A DNA stretch of 64,000 bases from Archaeoglobales archaeon (GTDB lineage: Archaea > Halobacteriota > Archaeoglobi > Archaeoglobales > Archaeoglobaceae). A model generated the notes under the pieces. The model made no database searches, was not told the origin of the DNA, and worked only from the letters and a program-made list of their open reading frames with translations. Location: contig JAAOZI010000003.1 in NCBI GenBank assembly GCA_011605865.1, forward strand, positions 62,001-126,000, in the 5' to 3' direction. Position 1 is the stretch's first letter. The number at the start of each line of letters is the position of its first letter. Shown here piece by piece: positions 62,323 through 64,000 of the stretch. Both the position numbers and the translations under genes were made by a program.

Positions 62323-62613
62323 CTGGGCGAGGAGGAGGTAATAAGGGTCCGGCTTCCGGATAGGGAAAAAGGAGAAATGTTCGGAATTGTCTCTTCCATG
62401 CTGGGAGCGGGACATATAAAGGTCAAATGCGAGGACGGGGTAGAGAGGCTTGGAAGAATTCCGGGTAAAATGAGGAAGAAGATCTGGATAAAGGAAGGGG
62501 ATGTAGTGATAGTTGTTCCTTGGAGCTTCCAGAAAGATCGGGCGGATATAATTTGGAGGTACACGAATCCTCAGGTTGAGTGGCTCGAAAGAAAAGGATA
62601 TCTGAAATTCTGA
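62323..62613 (+). CDS. Translation initiation factor aIF1A, apparent CTG start
   Basis: Archaeal homologue of eIF1A/IF1, binding the ribosomal A site during initiation. The frame reads [61 protein letters not shown] and ends [10 protein letters not shown]: a complete OB-fold factor of 96 residues. Ahead of GGC GAG GAG the frame has TGA (62311-62313), GGT GTC GCT CTG, with no ATG, GTG or TTG. GAGGTG (62312-62317) is 5 nt ahead of the CTG at 62323, so CTG is the inferred start. ATG 62377 would cut the first OB strand. A base error (ATG to CTG) is possible. Confidence 0.88.
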   Translation: MGEEEVIRVRLPDREKGEMFGIVSSMLGAGHIKVKCEDGVERLGRIPGKMRKKIWIKEGDVVIVVPWSFQKDRADIIWRYTNPQVEWLERKGYLKF

Positions 62614-62614
62614 A

Positions 62615-63709
62615 TCACTTTTTTCCGAATTCCTTAGCGAGTTTCTCTATCTGATCCCTTGTTAAGGGTTCTGCACAGCATATCTGCATGGCGTCCGAGC
62701 TGCTCTTCAGGTACGTCCAGTTATATGGCTCGGGTTTTACCGGATTGGACGGATCGCCAATGTATGTGATGTAGTCAAACTTCAGCGCATCTTTCCAGTC
62801 TGGCGGTAGTGGAACGACTCCTTTTACGGAGGACATCATTTTTCCGCTCTCGTTCCACTTTGTCATGGTTATCTTTCCGGTGCTTAGGTACTCCTTTAGT
62901 GGTTCGCTTCCGTGGCACTCGCTGCACTCCTTTGGCTTGCCTATTGCATGGGTGTAGAAGGGCTGGATCGTTACAAAAGTCTTATTTCTATACACCGCAG
63001 TCATGTAATTTGCAGGATAAACCTTTCCCTGGAAGTTCACGAGTATTTCGAATCCCGCTAGCGGTCTGAAGGATCTCTTTTGGTGTTTCTCCGCACTATC
63101 GAGATGGCAGTTGTAGCAGCTTATAACAGAGGTTTGATGGCATGATGTACAGTAAACCTTTCCGTGCAATATATGTGCGGGATTGCTCTTGTATTCGTGG
63201 CAGTTCTCGCATTTCACCATAGTCTCTCTTTTAAGCAGAGTCGGATAGTGCTTTCCGTCCCCCATTATATCTTCTTTGCTATGGCAATCAATGCACTTCA
63301 TACCGGCCGATCTGTGAACGTCGGTGAGGTTTAGAACGGCTATCTCTGTTTTCTGTCTAGCATGGCAAGCTAGGCACCTCGAATCGTCAACTTTGTCTCC
63401 GGGGGTTACATGGCAATCGTAGCAGTCCGGGACATAATTTTCAGTTACAATCGGCTCTCCATTTGCCTTCTTTTCTGCATGGCATTTTATGCAGCCAAAC
63501 TCGTCAATCGGTTTTCCGGTTATCAGTTCTGCACCTCCGTTTTGGGCGGAATAAAAAGTGATCTTGCCCTGTCTTGTGTAATGGAGACTTGTAGGAAAAT
63601 TCTTGGCCCAATCTGTTTTCTTCTCAACCTGTACTTGCGGTTGAGGTTGAGCGCAGGCGAAAAGCAGTGCAATTGGAATCAAAATCAGGGCAATTTTCCA
63701 TTTCCTCAC
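62615..63709 (-). CDS. Octahaem c-type cytochrome lipoprotein
   Basis: A 364-residue multihaem cytochrome with eight CxxCH motifs: CIKCH, CYDCH, CLACH, CIDCH, CENCH, CTSCH, CYNCH and CSECH. The N-terminus (KIALILIPIALLFACAQ) is a signal with a lipobox-like cysteine. A GTG at 63709 is the likely start, with CTTATATAC about 28 nt upstream. A 62-nt gap separates it from the upstream membrane cytochrome gene, which probably passes electrons to it from the quinone pool; the terminal acceptor is unknown. It converges on aIF1A, 1 nt apart. Confidence 0.9.
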   Translation of the reverse strand: MRKWKIALILIPIALLFACAQPQPQVQVEKKTDWAKNFPTSLHYTRQGKITFYSAQNGGAELITGKPIDEFGCIKCHAEKKANGEPIVTENYVPDCYDCHVTPGDKVDDSRCLACHARQKTEIAVLNLTDVHRSAGMKCIDCHSKEDIMGDGKHYPTLLKRETMVKCENCHEYKSNPAHILHGKVYCTSCHQTSVISCYNCHLDSAEKHQKRSFRPLAGFEILVNFQGKVYPANYMTAVYRNKTFVTIQPFYTHAIGKPKECSECHGSEPLKEYLSTGKITMTKWNESGKMMSSVKGVVPLPPDWKDALKFDYITYIGDPSNPVKPEPYNWTYLKSSSDAMQICCAEPLTRDQIEKLAKEFGKK

Positions 63710-63772
63710 GTTTTTTGTAGTTAAAAAACTGTATATAAGCTCTTCTCTCTTCTGATGAACTTCGGAAAAACG

Positions 63773-64000
63773 CTATAATTTCTTTAGAGTGTCGATATAA
63801 AGCTTTATGGATTTTCTGTTTACAATTAGATGTATTAGAATAGCCAGAATCGAAATTAAAGACAGATACGTATGTATCTCTCCCCAGGTTTGTTTATCTA
63901 GTCCATACAACACTATCCAGCCAGCTCTTGGACCTCTTGGCCAGAAATACAGTATTAGTCCAGTGATCAAACTCAAAAACCCAAAAATTGTTGCAATTAC
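63773..64000 (-). CDS. DUF4405-type membrane cytochrome b, C-terminal part
   Basis: The minus-strand frame is open to the window edge, so the N-terminus lies outside. The visible 75 residues contain a membrane segment (GFLSLITGLILYFW), the stretch PRGPRAGWIVLYGLDKQTWGEIHTYLSLISILAILIHLIV (read in parts) with histidines spaced as haem ligands (IHTYL and LIHLIVNRKS), typical of DUF4405/cytochrome b561-like proteins. It precedes the octahaem cytochrome gene and is a plausible quinol-side partner. Confidence 0.8.
   Translation of the reverse strand, partial: VIATIFGFLSLITGLILYFWPRGPRAGWIVLYGLDKQTWGEIHTYLSLISILAILIHLIVNRKSIKLYIDTLKKL

Overview
The window is typical of a hyperthermophilic euryarchaeon of the order Archaeoglobales, most likely a sulfate-reducing Archaeoglobus-type organism. 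The evidence is archaeal information-processing genes (two RPA-type proteins, rpoN, rpoK, aEF1A, aEF1B, aIF1A, eL18, Hjc), a tetrahydromethanopterin-pathway formyltransferase next to putative pterin and methanofuran biosynthesis genes, and a complete five-gene HmeABCDE/DsrMKJOP-type membrane redox complex. Many promoters have a TATA-like box 24-30 nt ahead of the start codon, which suggests leaderless or short-leader mRNAs. Species assignment is inference.

Layout. 1-8.5 kb: the end of ftr, thiD, a DUF1152 gene, a two-gene RPA operon, a Sua5 gene, and a minus-strand operon rpl18e-rpl13-rps9-rpoN-tRNA-Pro-rpoK-eno-rps2. 8.6-13.5 kb: a Mth938-like gene, ileS, a putative pterin pyrophosphokinase, a small NMD3-like protein and a LysE exporter. 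13.5-18.5 kb: a TnpB-type insertion-sequence relic, then two YeiH-type transporters, a membrane PAS-DUF835-HTH regulator and a 54-residue membrane peptide. 18.5-27.6 kb: a YhhQ transporter, valS, an Agl23-like membrane protein, a kinase resembling MfnE, a zinc-ribbon protein, aEF1B, a metallo-hydrolase, aEF1A, uS10 and RNase Z. 28.0-33.0 kb: hmeABCDE. 33-45 kb: a metallo-hydrolase, a universal stress protein, three uncharacterised membrane proteins and two surface proteins, one of about 2170 residues with internal repeats.

45-52.5 kb: a cation exporter, serB, a ferredoxin and its partner, thioredoxin, a DRG GTPase, tRNA-Arg, a CcmC-like protein, a SpoIIM-family gene whose start is fused to an insertion-sequence relic, hjc and tRNA-Leu. 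52.5-60 kb: a probable corrinoid uptake locus with divergent btuDC and a set of two DUF4430-containing surface proteins plus btuF. One surface protein carries both domain types found in animal cobalamin carriers (a DUF4430 beta domain and an alpha/alpha-barrel). 60-64 kb: secreted proteins, another insertion-sequence relic, tRNA-Leu, a small membrane protein, aIF1A, an octaheme cytochrome lipoprotein and the start of a membrane cytochrome b-like gene.

The most notable points are: aIF1A and rpoK have no standard start codon but well-placed Shine-Dalgarno sequences (CTG and ATT inferred as starts); tRNA-Pro covers the stop codon of rpoN; the cobalamin-carrier-like surface protein lies in a btu locus; a 10-bp phased AAGC array lies upstream of a promoter; and four short TnpB-derived relics share terminal hairpins.
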